A DNA stretch of 64,000 bases from an uncultured Bacteroidales bacterium (GCA_946405435.1 CAMJHF010000012.1:1-64000); one strand, 5' to 3'; numbered from the stretch's first letter, positions 8,350 to 17,426 are shown. Program-made: numbers and translations. Notes: generated from the sequence alone by a model not told the origin.

Positions 8350-9207
8350 ATGAAAAGTGAAGAATTGACAATACAACAGAAAGTCGCACAGTGTCTGGTG
8401 ACTGCTGGTTCCACATTCCGCGAGGATCAAAAAGAGGCTTATCGCAAAGCGATTGCTGGTGAGGAGATTGAAAGCTCCTGCTGGGTGATGCGGCAGGTGC
8501 TGGACAATGCACTGGTGGCAGAAGAGAGGCGTAGTCCGCTGTGTGATGACACGGGTATTCCGCACCTGTTTTTGGAGGTGGGTCCTGACCGTCAAGTGAG
8601 TGGCGATCTGCTTCAACAGATTCAGGAAGGTGTGGCGATGGGCTTGCGAAAGTTGCCGGGCCGTCCGATGGCCATCAAGGGCGATGACTATGCCCGCATT
8701 GACCAGAGCGGGGGATTAGATGAGGACAGCGGAGCATTGGCTCCTTCTCCGATATTGATTAAGCCCGTGGATGAAGATGTGCTTCGGTTGACCATTATGA
8801 TGCTTGGCGGTGGCCCTGCCATCCGGGGTATCACCCAGCGGGTGTTCCACAAGCATAGTCTGGACGTGGTGATTGATGAGATTGTGAATCGTGCAATCCC
8901 TGCCGTTTCGCAATTGGGATGCTCGCCTTGTACCTTGGCTATCGGTATTGGACGTTCTCAGTTCGAGGCAACGAGCCTGATGATGGAAGCGATGGCGAAA
9001 GGTGACTTTGGCGTGCAGAGCGACTTCGAGAAACGGATTACCGACAAAGTGAACGAGAGCAAGACCGGTCCCCTTGGGCTTGGTGGCAAGCATAGTGTGC
9101 TAGCTACCTTTGCGAAGATTGGTCCTCAGCGGGCAAGTGGTGTACGTATCGTGGCCTTGCGGCCGTGCTGTTGCTTTGAGCCGAGAAGGGCGAGTGTGGA
9201 GTTATAA
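8350..9207 (+). CDS. Class I fumarase/tartrate dehydratase alpha-type Fe-S subunit
   Basis: This is the catalytic half of the hydro-lyase, about 285 residues. Three cysteine sites able to hold the 4Fe-4S cluster are present: CDDTGIP, LGCSPCTLAIGIG, and CCCFEPRRA near the C-terminus. The usual CQDTG reads CDDTG here, another change in the substrate pocket. I chose ATG 8350 because an in-frame ATG at 8302 would overlap the beta gene by 38 bases and add residues with no family counterpart. Together with the beta subunit it should add or remove water from a small hydroxy-dicarboxylic acid. The alpha/beta order is reversed relative to ttdAB. Confidence 0.85.
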   Translation: MKSEELTIQQKVAQCLVTAGSTFREDQKEAYRKAIAGEEIESSCWVMRQVLDNALVAEERRSPLCDDTGIPHLFLEVGPDRQVSGDLLQQIQEGVAMGLRKLPGRPMAIKGDDYARIDQSGGLDEDSGALAPSPILIKPVDEDVLRLTIMMLGGGPAIRGITQRVFHKHSLDVVIDEIVNRAIPAVSQLGCSPCTLAIGIGRSQFEATSLMMEAMAKGDFGVQSDFEKRITDKVNESKTGPLGLGGKHSVLATFAKIGPQRASGVRIVALRPCCCFEPRRASVEL

Positions 9208-9228
9208 TTTTTAAAACAAGATCGAGAT

Positions 9229-10494
9229 ATGAAAAGTCTTAGAGGAAAGAAGATATTAATACTTGGCGGTAAAGCTGCTACCGTAAATGTGGTTCAATTA
9301 GCTCATAAAATGGGGATTGAGACCCATGTGACAGGCATACAGGAAGGAGGTCAAGCAAAAGAAATTGCTGATTTTACCTTACTTGCAGGTTCAGAAGAAC
9401 ACGATAAGCTGATGCAGTATATCCGAAAAAATCATATTGATGGTGTGATGACAGGCTCTGCGGAGTTTCAAGTGCAGGAGATGATAAAACTGTGTGCTAA
9501 GGCCGGTATGTATTGTTATGCTACAGAGGCACAGTGGCAAGCCACACAGGATAAACGTAATTTCAAGGATTTATGCAAGCAGTTTGGCCTTCCGGGAGTT
9601 CCAGAATATTCTGCAAATGGTGAATTGAAAGAAAAGGATTTCCCTGTTATTGTTAAGCCGGTAGACAGTTGTTCGTCGATTGGTATCAGTGTTTGTTATA
9701 ACAGCGCAGAATTGGCTTTAGCTAAGGAAAAAGCTCTTGAAGCATCAGCCTCACGGAATATTCTCATTGAAAAATATATTCAAAATGGGGGAATAACCCA
9801 TGTTGTAAAGTATGTTGCTGTAGATGGAGAATTTTTTATGGAAGTCATGGGAGATCGTTACGTGTTGAATAACGGCTTGATAACCGCTATTACTTTTTTC
9901 CCTTCCTTCAATACAGGCCGGTATATGAAAACAATTGACCCCAAAGTGAAAGATATGTTTTTGTCGATAGGCTTTAACAACGGGGTGTTCTTTTTCCAAG
10001 CGATTCCGGACAAAGATGACATATACATTTATGAGATGGGACTTCGCACAGGCGGAGGCATGACATACAAGATTACAGAAGCTACGAGCGGGAACAACGA
10101 TTTGGAGATGCTAATTCACTATGCCATCACTGGAGAGATGTGCGAAGAGGAGGATATAAAGACCATAGACCCTTATTTGAAGGGCAAAAAAGCAGCATCG
10201 TTGGCTATGCCTTTGAGGGTAGGAACAATTGCCAAAGTGGAAGGCGCAGATAAAATTAAAATAATAGACGGCGTTGTTAACTTCACTCATTTCTGCGATG
10301 AAGGTGATACCATACTTCCTAAGCATGTCAATACTTTAAGCCAATTGTATGGCCGTGTGATGATTGTACGGGACAATAAAGAAGACCTAATAGCTGGGTT
10401 AAAGGAAATCCGCAACACCATTTCTGTGAAGGATACCGAAGGAAATGATATGATTCTTTGGGATACTTTTGACCACATTGTTGAGACAATCTGA
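9229..10494 (+). CDS. ATP-grasp ligase (second carboxylate-amine ligase-like)
   Basis: This 421-residue protein has a pre-ATP-grasp Rossmann start KILILGGKAATV (8-19), the ATP loop VKPVDSCSSIGI (142-153), the LIEKYIQNGG segment, and a YEMGLRTGGGM segment in place of the more usual EFNPR(L)GGG metal site. A C-terminal beta-rich domain (about 325-421) resembles that of PurK/PylC/BtrJ-like enzymes. It closes the metabolic module, and AT-rich composition links it to its upstream neighbours. Likely role: ATP-dependent amide formation with an acid made by the preceding enzymes. Paralogous in fold to the gene at 105 but not closely similar. Confidence 0.83.
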   Translation: MKSLRGKKILILGGKAATVNVVQLAHKMGIETHVTGIQEGGQAKEIADFTLLAGSEEHDKLMQYIRKNHIDGVMTGSAEFQVQEMIKLCAKAGMYCYATEAQWQATQDKRNFKDLCKQFGLPGVPEYSANGELKEKDFPVIVKPVDSCSSIGISVCYNSAELALAKEKALEASASRNILIEKYIQNGGITHVVKYVAVDGEFFMEVMGDRYVLNNGLITAITFFPSFNTGRYMKTIDPKVKDMFLSIGFNNGVFFFQAIPDKDDIYIYEMGLRTGGGMTYKITEATSGNNDLEMLIHYAITGEMCEEEDIKTIDPYLKGKKAASLAMPLRVGTIAKVEGADKIKIIDGVVNFTHFCDEGDTILPKHVNTLSQLYGRVMIVRDNKEDLIAGLKEIRNTISVKDTEGNDMILWDTFDHIVETI

Positions 10495-10502
10495 TACAAG
10501 AC

Positions 10503-11825
10503 ATGAGATACATTGCCCATCTATCCAGAATAATCGTGACATTAGCAGTTAGTGTCGCGTTGTTTTCTGCATGTTCATCCCTAGAATTTGATGTTTATGA
10601 TGGTGGGGGAAATGGCTCATATCATCGTTCGGCTGAGGAACAAAGCAAATCTTCTGATTTCCCCTGGGCAAAAACGGAAGGTGTACGGAATGTTTTGCGG
10701 AGAGCTTCACAACTTGCCAACATCACTTGGACACCGATTCTTGATGTCCCGGGAAATGCTGGTGCTTATCCTGCGGGAATCGAAGTCTTGGGGATACCGT
10801 ATTCTTCCACTAAGCAGATTGACAAATATGTTGGGCAGGATGTCTCCTTTCATACATTTATGACGGCTGTGCATAATCCCAGAAGTGTTCTATACACAGA
10901 AAACCTAAGGAATGCACCATATTATGGCTCTAATTGCGCAAGCTATTACGGCACGGTTTGTAGTAGTGCTGTTGCGTATGCATTGAATTTGGATGTTCCA
11001 TTTCCGTCGTCTTACTTCCCGACATTGCCTGGTTTTTACAAAGTGCCAGACCAGAATTTGGAATCGTTGGAGCCCGGTGATGTTTTGCAAAGGCCGGGGC
11101 ATGTGTTCATGATATATAAAGTTGATAAAAATGAATGGGGTACTGTTACAAATGTCTCATACTTTGAGGCCGCCAGTCGTTATGCTCGTATTTCAACTAC
11201 ATCGGCGATTAGTTTCAAGGAACGACTTGAAAAAGATGGATATGTAGCTTATAGATACGACTGGATTGATGACGTAGATCAATATGAGTCTTCACCTTAT
11301 GTGGCAGTAGGTTCTGAGTCGGTATCGGTGGTAAAGTATAATGATTCTCTTTGCCCCAATAGAGGAGATAAAAGTGTATATCGTGTAGGAGAGCCTGTCG
11401 TGATTAACATCTTAGACGATTCGTATGCAAGTCTGATTGTTGAAGGTGCTGAGGGCTTTTCTTTTGAAATTGACGATGATATTAAGATCAACAATCTTCT
11501 TCCTGGAGTATACGATGCGTATCTAACCGATGGAGTCAGAAAGTCGAAACCAATATCTTTTTTGGTTGCTGAGCCCAAAGTGATCGTAGAAAACAACGGT
11601 CAACTACATATTGTCTTTTCATGTGATCAAGGGATACCCTCATATTGCGTGTTGTGTGATAGAGTTGGTAGCTTTAAGTCCATTCATGTGATTACAGCAG
11701 AAGAAGCTGATCAAGGTTATATTGATATAGAACCACTGGATGTGAGTTCATACTTTTGTAAGGTAGTATTTGACACTACATATGGTACTGTTGTTAACGA
11801 ACCAATTAAAGTTACTCATCTCTAA
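10503..11825 (+). CDS. Lipoprotein with a cysteine-peptidase-like (NlpC/P60-type) domain
   Basis: The 440-residue product has a lipoprotein signal peptide with lipobox LFSAC (Cys24), so it is probably anchored in the outer or inner membrane. Residues 140-205 look like an NlpC/P60-type papain-like core: TVCSSAVAYAL with Cys153 at a helix start as candidate nucleophile, LEPGDVL, then GHVFMIYKV with His200 as candidate base. The C-terminal 200 residues are beta-rich and look like Ig-type domains. A cell-wall amidase/peptidase is unusual inside a capsule operon. It could remodel or release glycan-peptide linkages or hydrolyse an amide-linked decoration. The assignment is by motif only. Confidence 0.6.
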   Translation: MRYIAHLSRIIVTLAVSVALFSACSSLEFDVYDGGGNGSYHRSAEEQSKSSDFPWAKTEGVRNVLRRASQLANITWTPILDVPGNAGAYPAGIEVLGIPYSSTKQIDKYVGQDVSFHTFMTAVHNPRSVLYTENLRNAPYYGSNCASYYGTVCSSAVAYALNLDVPFPSSYFPTLPGFYKVPDQNLESLEPGDVLQRPGHVFMIYKVDKNEWGTVTNVSYFEAASRYARISTTSAISFKERLEKDGYVAYRYDWIDDVDQYESSPYVAVGSESVSVVKYNDSLCPNRGDKSVYRVGEPVVINILDDSYASLIVEGAEGFSFEIDDDIKINNLLPGVYDAYLTDGVRKSKPISFLVAEPKVIVENNGQLHIVFSCDQGIPSYCVLCDRVGSFKSIHVITAEEADQGYIDIEPLDVSSYFCKVVFDTTYGTVVNEPIKVTHL

Positions 11826-11848
11826 GTCGAAACAATAGAAAATGCAAT

Positions 11849-12907
11849 ATGTATTTATTAAAGATTAAAGACAGAATCATCTCCCCCTCCGCCTCCCTCC
11901 TCGATGCGATGAAGCAGATGGACGAAGTGAAGGTGAAAATACTGCTCGTGTTCAGCGGTGAACACTTCGAAGGTCTTATCACCATCGGTGACATCCAGCG
12001 GGCTATCATCAAGAACATCGCCCTGAAGGAACCGGTGAGCCGTATCCTGAACAAGAACAAAGTTTACGGCTACCAGTCGGAAGGAGAGGATAGCATCCGC
12101 GAGAAGATGCGTAGGATGCGAGCAGAGGTGATGCCCATCCTCGATGAACAAGGCGAGCTGGTGGACGTGTGGTTCTGGGGCGACCTCTTCAAGAAGGCCG
12201 AACTCACTGAACGGGAGAAGATCGACCTGCCCGTGGTCATTATGGCCGGAGGCAAGGGCACTCGCCTGAAGCCCATCACCAACGTCATCCCCAAACCCTT
12301 GGTGCCCATCGGTGACAAGACCATCCTGGAGACCATCCTCGACCAGTTCGAGGAGATTGGCTGCACGAAGTTCTATATGTCGGTCAACTACAAGGCAGAC
12401 ATAATGAAGTACTACCTTAGCCAGCTCGACCACAAGTATGACATCGAGTTCTTCCAGGAAGAGAAACCGCTTGGAACCATCGGCAGCGTGTCGCTGCTGA
12501 AAGGCAAGATCACCACGCCGTTCTTCGTCTCCAACTGCGACAGCATCAACGAGCAGGACTATCGCGATGTGTACGACTACCACGTGAGCAACCACAACGA
12601 CCTGACTATCGTCACGATGGTGAAGAGCTTCAAGATTCCGTACGGCGTGATAGAGACCGGCGAGGACGGCCTGATGACCGCCCTTAGCGAGAAGCCCGAG
12701 CTCACCTTTCAGGTGAATACCGGTGTGTATATCCTCAACCCCAGCTGCATCGACGAGATCCCCGAAGGCGAGTTCTTCCACATCACCCACCTGATGGAGA
12801 AGATCAAAGCGCGTGGTGGCCGTGTCGGATGCTTCCCAGTGAGCGAACACGCCTGGAAGGATATGGGTGAGTGGCCTGAGTATTTGAAGATGATTAATGT
12901 GTTGTAA
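11849..12907 (+). CDS. Sugar-1-phosphate nucleotidyltransferase with N-terminal CBS pair (PtmE-like)
   Basis: The 352-residue protein has two CBS motifs in residues 1-115, then a nucleotidyltransferase domain with MAGGKGTRLKP (132-142) and PKPLVPIG (148-155). The same architecture is known in PtmE, the GlcN-1-P guanylyltransferase of the Campylobacter legionaminic acid pathway. It should activate a hexose (amino sugar) phosphate to an NDP-sugar, possibly regulated by nucleotides bound to the CBS pair. No other legionaminic acid genes (NeuB/LegI-like) are present in the window, so its sugar may be different. The GC-rich composition contrasts sharply with the genes before it. Confidence 0.85.
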   Translation: MYLLKIKDRIISPSASLLDAMKQMDEVKVKILLVFSGEHFEGLITIGDIQRAIIKNIALKEPVSRILNKNKVYGYQSEGEDSIREKMRRMRAEVMPILDEQGELVDVWFWGDLFKKAELTEREKIDLPVVIMAGGKGTRLKPITNVIPKPLVPIGDKTILETILDQFEEIGCTKFYMSVNYKADIMKYYLSQLDHKYDIEFFQEEKPLGTIGSVSLLKGKITTPFFVSNCDSINEQDYRDVYDYHVSNHNDLTIVTMVKSFKIPYGVIETGEDGLMTALSEKPELTFQVNTGVYILNPSCIDEIPEGEFFHITHLMEKIKARGGRVGCFPVSEHAWKDMGEWPEYLKMINVL

Positions 12908-12910
12908 GAT

Positions 12911-13675
12911 ATGACCAACAGAGAAAAATATCATTTTGACGATTTTACACTGGAGAACTATAGGCGTTTGATTCGTCTTGCGAAAGAAAAAGGATTTCAG
13001 TTCATTCTCCATAAGGATGAGTTTGTGCCTGAGCGTAAGGATATTATCTGGCGTCACGATGTGGAGTTTGAACCGGATATTGCACTGAAGATGGCTCAGA
13101 TAGAGCATGACGAAGGCGCTGTTGCAACCTATTTCTTCCAACTGCATAGCCCCTACTATAACTTGTTCGACCAGCATTATTCCAACGTGTTTCATCAGAT
13201 TCACGACCTGGGGCACCATTGCGGTCTACATTTCGACTGCCGCTATTGGGGCATCAATGATGAGGCGCAATTGGACAAGTTCATCACGTTGGACTGCAAC
13301 TATCTGGAAGCCAACCTTGGCGTGAAGATGGAGACTTTCTCATTCCATAACACCACACCCTTCACACAGAGTTGCTTGGAATACAAGTATGGTGGACTCA
13401 TCAATGTGTATTCCTCCTACTTCAAGAAGCATTACAACTATTGTGGTGACAGCCTTGGCTATTGGCGTTTCGACCGCTTGGAAGATGTGCTAAAGGACGG
13501 AAGGGTGCAGCACCTCCAGGCTTTGACCCACGATGCCAACTGGGCGGATGAGGTTCTGTCGCCAAGGAAACGCTTTGCGAAGGCCATGCACGACCATGCT
13601 GAACGGCTGATAGAGGGTCAGGTGAACGGATTGCACAAAAAGGGCATGTTGTGCCCGGATGATAACGAAGACTGA
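12911..13675 (+). CDS. Polysaccharide-deacetylase-like (NodB-fold) protein
   Basis: This 254-residue cytoplasmic-looking protein has the NodB-like metal-site pattern: RHDVEFEPD near 38-46 (catalytic base Asp and metal Asp), GLHFD (about 99-103), SFHN and a late LTHDANW. Carbohydrate esterase family 4 relatives remove N-acetyl groups from sugars. There is no signal peptide, so a nucleotide-sugar or lipid-linked precursor is the more likely substrate. It lies three bases after the nucleotidyltransferase, suggesting the two act on the same sugar. Confidence 0.65.
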   Translation: MTNREKYHFDDFTLENYRRLIRLAKEKGFQFILHKDEFVPERKDIIWRHDVEFEPDIALKMAQIEHDEGAVATYFFQLHSPYYNLFDQHYSNVFHQIHDLGHHCGLHFDCRYWGINDEAQLDKFITLDCNYLEANLGVKMETFSFHNTTPFTQSCLEYKYGGLINVYSSYFKKHYNYCGDSLGYWRFDRLEDVLKDGRVQHLQALTHDANWADEVLSPRKRFAKAMHDHAERLIEGQVNGLHKKGMLCPDDNED

Positions 13676-13680
13676 TAACG

Positions 13681-15207
13681 ATGCCTGTTGATAATCGTCG
13701 CATAGCGAAGAACACTTTGCTGCTGTATATAAGGATGCTGCTGCTTTTGGCGGTATCCCTCTATACCTCCCGTGTCATCCTTGCTGCACTGGGGGTGGAC
13801 GACTATGGCATCTATAACCTCATCGGCGGTTTTGTGACGCTGTTCTCCTTCATTTCACATGCTCTTGTGGGAGCGATGCAGCGTTATTTCAATGTGGCCC
13901 TTGGTCACGGTGACAAGGAAGAGTATCAGCGCATCTATACGATGGGTATCAACATCTTCATACTCTTCTCGCTGTTTCTGCTTTTGGTGGGGGAGACAGT
14001 CGGCTTATGGTTCGTCAAGACACAGCTCAATATACCTGCAGGACGCGAAACGGCAGCCTTGTGGGTCTATCAGGTTTCAATCATTACGCTTATTGTAAAT
14101 CTGTTCAGAACTCCCGACAATGCCTCAATCATTGCCCATGAGAAGATGGAGTTCTATGCATATATCAGTATCTTCGAGGCGCTCATCAAACTGGCTATCG
14201 TATTCCTGCTGGGAACGATTGCGGCAGATAAACTTATACTATATGTGCTGCTCTATCTCGGGGCGACACTGGTCATTAATGTGTTCTATACAGTCTATTG
14301 CCGACGCAAGATCAGTGAGTGTCGCTATACCTTGATGTGGGATTCAAAGTTGTTCAAGAGCCTGCTCTCGTTCTCCGGCTGGAATATGCTGAGCGGAGGT
14401 TCTCGCGTACTGAAGAGTCAAGGCGACGCCTTTTTCCTGAACCACTATTATTCCGTGGCCGTCAATGCTGCCTTCGGTGTGGCAGCGCAGGTCTATAATG
14501 CCGTCAATCTTTTCCTGACTAACTTCCAGACCGCCTTCAAACCGCAATTGGTGCAGTCTTATGCGGCGGGGGAAATGGATGAGCATTACAAACTCATATC
14601 CCGTTCAGCGAAGATGTCATACTATCTTTTGCTGCTGATTGTGGTGCCAGTGGTGTTCAATCTTGACGGATTGCTTGGCCTCTGGCTGAAAGAGGTGCCT
14701 CTCTACACGAAAGAGTTCTGTCTCTTTGTGCTGCTAGCTTATCTCGTGGATGCCCTGGGAGCTCCTCTTGGCGTTTCGGTGACAGCTAACGGAAATATCA
14801 GGGGTATTCAGGTGGTTTCATCCATCCTTTTGGTTGCAGGTCTCGTTGCCGGCTACCTGTTCCTCAGGGCCGGAGCTTTGCCCTATATCATTGCTATTAT
14901 TACCTTTGCTGTCCACTTTGGATTTTGGCTTTGCTATATGTATTACGCCCGGAAATACTGCCAAGTGAGGCTGCGCACCTATTTCCATGAAGTCGTGGTG
15001 CCCGTTGTGCTGGTCACGGTTGCCTGTGTACTTTTGCCGCTTGGTCTGTCTTTCGTAAATGTTGGGAAGTGGATGGTGTTGTTGATATGTCTGGCTGACT
15101 TTATTTGGGTAGGTGCGGCAGTGTATGTGTGTGGGCTGACAAAAGGCGAAAGAGAATATGTATTTTTTTCTTTGAATAAGATTATACAGATACCACATGG
15201 AAAATAA
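13681..15207 (+). CDS. wzx: Polysaccharide flippase (Wzx-like)
   Basis: This 508-residue integral membrane protein has about 12-14 hydrophobic segments and the family's N-terminal pattern NTLLLYIRMLLLLAVSLYTS followed by ALGVDDYGIYNLIGGF, seen in Bacteroidota 'lipopolysaccharide biosynthesis' MOP-superfamily exporters. It would move undecaprenyl-linked repeat units across the inner membrane before polymerisation by the EpsG/Wzy-like protein at 17427. It is 5 bases downstream of the deacetylase gene and 3 upstream of a glycosyltransferase. Confidence 0.88.
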   Translation: MPVDNRRIAKNTLLLYIRMLLLLAVSLYTSRVILAALGVDDYGIYNLIGGFVTLFSFISHALVGAMQRYFNVALGHGDKEEYQRIYTMGINIFILFSLFLLLVGETVGLWFVKTQLNIPAGRETAALWVYQVSIITLIVNLFRTPDNASIIAHEKMEFYAYISIFEALIKLAIVFLLGTIAADKLILYVLLYLGATLVINVFYTVYCRRKISECRYTLMWDSKLFKSLLSFSGWNMLSGGSRVLKSQGDAFFLNHYYSVAVNAAFGVAAQVYNAVNLFLTNFQTAFKPQLVQSYAAGEMDEHYKLISRSAKMSYYLLLLIVVPVVFNLDGLLGLWLKEVPLYTKEFCLFVLLAYLVDALGAPLGVSVTANGNIRGIQVVSSILLVAGLVAGYLFLRAGALPYIIAIITFAVHFGFWLCYMYYARKYCQVRLRTYFHEVVVPVVLVTVACVLLPLGLSFVNVGKWMVLLICLADFIWVGAAVYVCGLTKGEREYVFFSLNKIIQIPHGK

Positions 15208-15210
15208 CGT

Positions 15211-16515
15211 ATGAATAAACTGAAAGTAGCACTGGTATGTTCCTTCTCCAATGCCAAGGTACGAGAGCATTTACCGCTGAGTGACCGTAAACTGTACCGG
15301 TTGGTGCGGCGAGTTTTTGGCCTGTCGACCAAGAACGGTGGCTATGGTAACGTGGCCGGATGGGACACCTATATGATTGAATTGCTCCGAGAGCGTGACG
15401 ATATTGACCTTACGGTGATTTCAGCGCATACGGGGCTGACCAAAAGGCATGTTGCATTTGACCTGGAGGGAGTGCATTATCACTTTGTCAAGGTTGAGGG
15501 AGCAACGCTCCTGAAGCACTTAATCTCAAGTCCTTCGCTTTGGCATCGTCTGAACCCTATGCGTCCCGTCGTAAGGAACATTGTGAAAAAGACACTGCCC
15601 GATGTGTTGGCACTGATTGGAGCGGAGAATGCCCATATCTCCGGGACGGTGCTGGGAATAGAAGGAATCCCGCTCATCGTGAAGTGCCAGACCATCTACA
15701 ACAATCCCGACCGGGGCAAATCCGGTCCGGTAGATGCAAAAAACGCATACGTAGAGCGGCTCATCTTCAAGGATTTGAAGTATGTTGCCGTGGGAACCGG
15801 GATGCACTGTCGACTATTCCGTCAGTTCAACCGGACGGCATACAACTTCAAGTGGGCATTGGGCAATCTGTTGCCGGAAGTAAAGCCCTTAGACAAAGAG
15901 TACGACTTCGTGAACTATGCAATGGGTATGAGTGACAAGAAGGGCTATCCAGATGCAATAAAAGCGTTAGCTATCGTACAGGAGAAGTATCCCAATGTCA
16001 AGCTCAACCTCGTCGGTGGCAACTCAAAGGAAGAAAAGGAAGCGTTAGAGAAGTTGGTCGCAAATCTGCATTTGGAATCGAATGTGATGTTTACTCCATT
16101 CTTTGAGAAGCAGGAAGACCTATTCCAGCATCTTCAGAAGTCAAGATTTGCGCTTTTGCCTTGCAAGATAGACTCTGTGGCCAGCACCATTCGTCAGGCC
16201 ATGCACTATGAACTCCCCGTTGTGTGTTACAAGACAGATGGCACGCCTAAACTCAATGAGGATCAAGAGTGTGTGCTGATTGCCGAAAACGGAAATGTAG
16301 AAGATTTGGCTACCAAGATGCTTATGCTGCTTGATGATGATGTGAAGGCAAACCAATTGAGGAATAATGCCAAGGAGTTCTCCCGTCGCTGGAGCGATGA
16401 TCAGCGTAATTCGCAGCAGATGTCAGACAATTTCCATGCTGTGGTTGAGCATTATCACAACGGCACACCTATTCCTGCCGAACTTTTATGTAACGAAAAT
16501 ATAGTGGCTAAATGA
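15211..16515 (+). CDS. Glycosyltransferase, GT-B fold (GT4-like)
   Basis: The 434-residue protein has an N-terminal glycine-containing acceptor loop (GYGNVAGWDTYM) and a C-terminal nucleotide-sugar domain (NYAMGMSDKKGYPDAIKAL, LNLVGG, then FALLPCKIDSVASTIRQAM), where GT4 enzymes usually carry an E-x7-E motif. Here the first glutamate position appears to be an aspartate (KIDSVAS). It probably adds one sugar to the lipid-linked repeat unit at the cytoplasmic face. It overlaps the following acyltransferase by ATGA. Donor and acceptor are not predictable. Confidence 0.82.
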   Translation: MNKLKVALVCSFSNAKVREHLPLSDRKLYRLVRRVFGLSTKNGGYGNVAGWDTYMIELLRERDDIDLTVISAHTGLTKRHVAFDLEGVHYHFVKVEGATLLKHLISSPSLWHRLNPMRPVVRNIVKKTLPDVLALIGAENAHISGTVLGIEGIPLIVKCQTIYNNPDRGKSGPVDAKNAYVERLIFKDLKYVAVGTGMHCRLFRQFNRTAYNFKWALGNLLPEVKPLDKEYDFVNYAMGMSDKKGYPDAIKALAIVQEKYPNVKLNLVGGNSKEEKEALEKLVANLHLESNVMFTPFFEKQEDLFQHLQKSRFALLPCKIDSVASTIRQAMHYELPVVCYKTDGTPKLNEDQECVLIAENGNVEDLATKMLMLLDDDVKANQLRNNAKEFSRRWSDDQRNSQQMSDNFHAVVEHYHNGTPIPAELLCNENIVAK

Positions 16516-17417
16516 AGAAAGCAAAGGTAACACTGAGCGAGTTGTTGTCTTTCCTTGGAGATGAAGTGATGCGTGTCTATGGGGAGACTTCCGGAGCTTA
16601 TATTGATAATCTGGCTGATGTGGCACACGTCAATGAGACAACACTCGACTGGGTGAAGCCCAAGAATCCTGACCGTCAGCAGATAGTAGAGAATAGCAAA
16701 GCCAACGTCGTGTTGGTGGATGAGGGTGTGCTGCCCGTAGCGGGTAAAGTCCTCATTGTGGTAAAGAACCCCAAACGTGCCTTGGCAAAGGTTGGAAATG
16801 CCTTCTTTGTGGAGCGTCCGCAACCAGGTATCCATCCTACTGCCATTATTGATGCACAGGCGGAGGTGGGTGAGGATGTATATATCGGACCGTATAGCGT
16901 CATTGGCAAGGCAAGCATAGGCGCTGGTTGCGTGATAGACAGCAATGTGCGTATCTATGATGGTGTAATCCTTGGCAAAGGATGCGACATCAAGGCTGGT
17001 GCAGTGCTTGGCGGTGCCGGGTTCGGTTTTGAGAAGGACGAGGATGGAAATCGGTTCCGTTTCCCTCAGGTAGGCAGGCTGATAATTGGAGATGATGTGG
17101 AAGTGGGAGCCAATACCTGCATAGACCGAGGGGCTTTGTCCGATACGGTCATTGGTGATCATACAAAAATCAATAACTTGTGCCACATTGCTCATAACAA
17201 TAAGATAGGTCGCAATGTAGTGATAACCGGCTGCGTGAACGTGTCCGGTTCCAATGTGATAGACGATAATGTCTGGATTGCACCCAATGCCAGCATCCGT
17301 GGATTCATCCATCTGGGAGAAGGATGTACGGTCGGAATGGGAGCTGTAGCGACAAAAGATATACCCGCAGGAGAGACCTGGGTTGGAAATCCGGCAAGGA
17401 AAATGGAAAAGAAATAA
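16512..17417 (+). CDS. LpxD-like hexapeptide-repeat acyltransferase
   Basis: A short N-terminal domain (1-95) is followed by a left-handed beta-helix of hexapeptide repeats (from IHPTAIIDAQAEVGEDVYIG to GCTVGMGAVATKDI) and an ending VGNPARK. The arrangement and the AHNNKIGRN segment with its candidate catalytic histidine resemble UDP-3-O-acylglucosamine N-acyltransferase. The 301-residue length is shorter than LpxD (about 340), and the location in a capsule operon suggests an N-acyl transfer to an amino sugar of the repeat unit rather than lipid A synthesis. It may install the unusual acyl group made upstream. That link is inference. Confidence 0.78.
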   Translation: MKKAKVTLSELLSFLGDEVMRVYGETSGAYIDNLADVAHVNETTLDWVKPKNPDRQQIVENSKANVVLVDEGVLPVAGKVLIVVKNPKRALAKVGNAFFVERPQPGIHPTAIIDAQAEVGEDVYIGPYSVIGKASIGAGCVIDSNVRIYDGVILGKGCDIKAGAVLGGAGFGFEKDEDGNRFRFPQVGRLIIGDDVEVGANTCIDRGALSDTVIGDHTKINNLCHIAHNNKIGRNVVITGCVNVSGSNVIDDNVWIAPNASIRGFIHLGEGCTVGMGAVATKDIPAGETWVGNPARKMEKK

Positions 17418-17426
17418 AGAACGGCT

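Noticed and set aside
11858..13219. Minus-strand frame of 453 codons opposite the nucleotidyltransferase
   Set aside because: Runs across two convincing plus-strand genes and has a His/Val-rich shadow composition.
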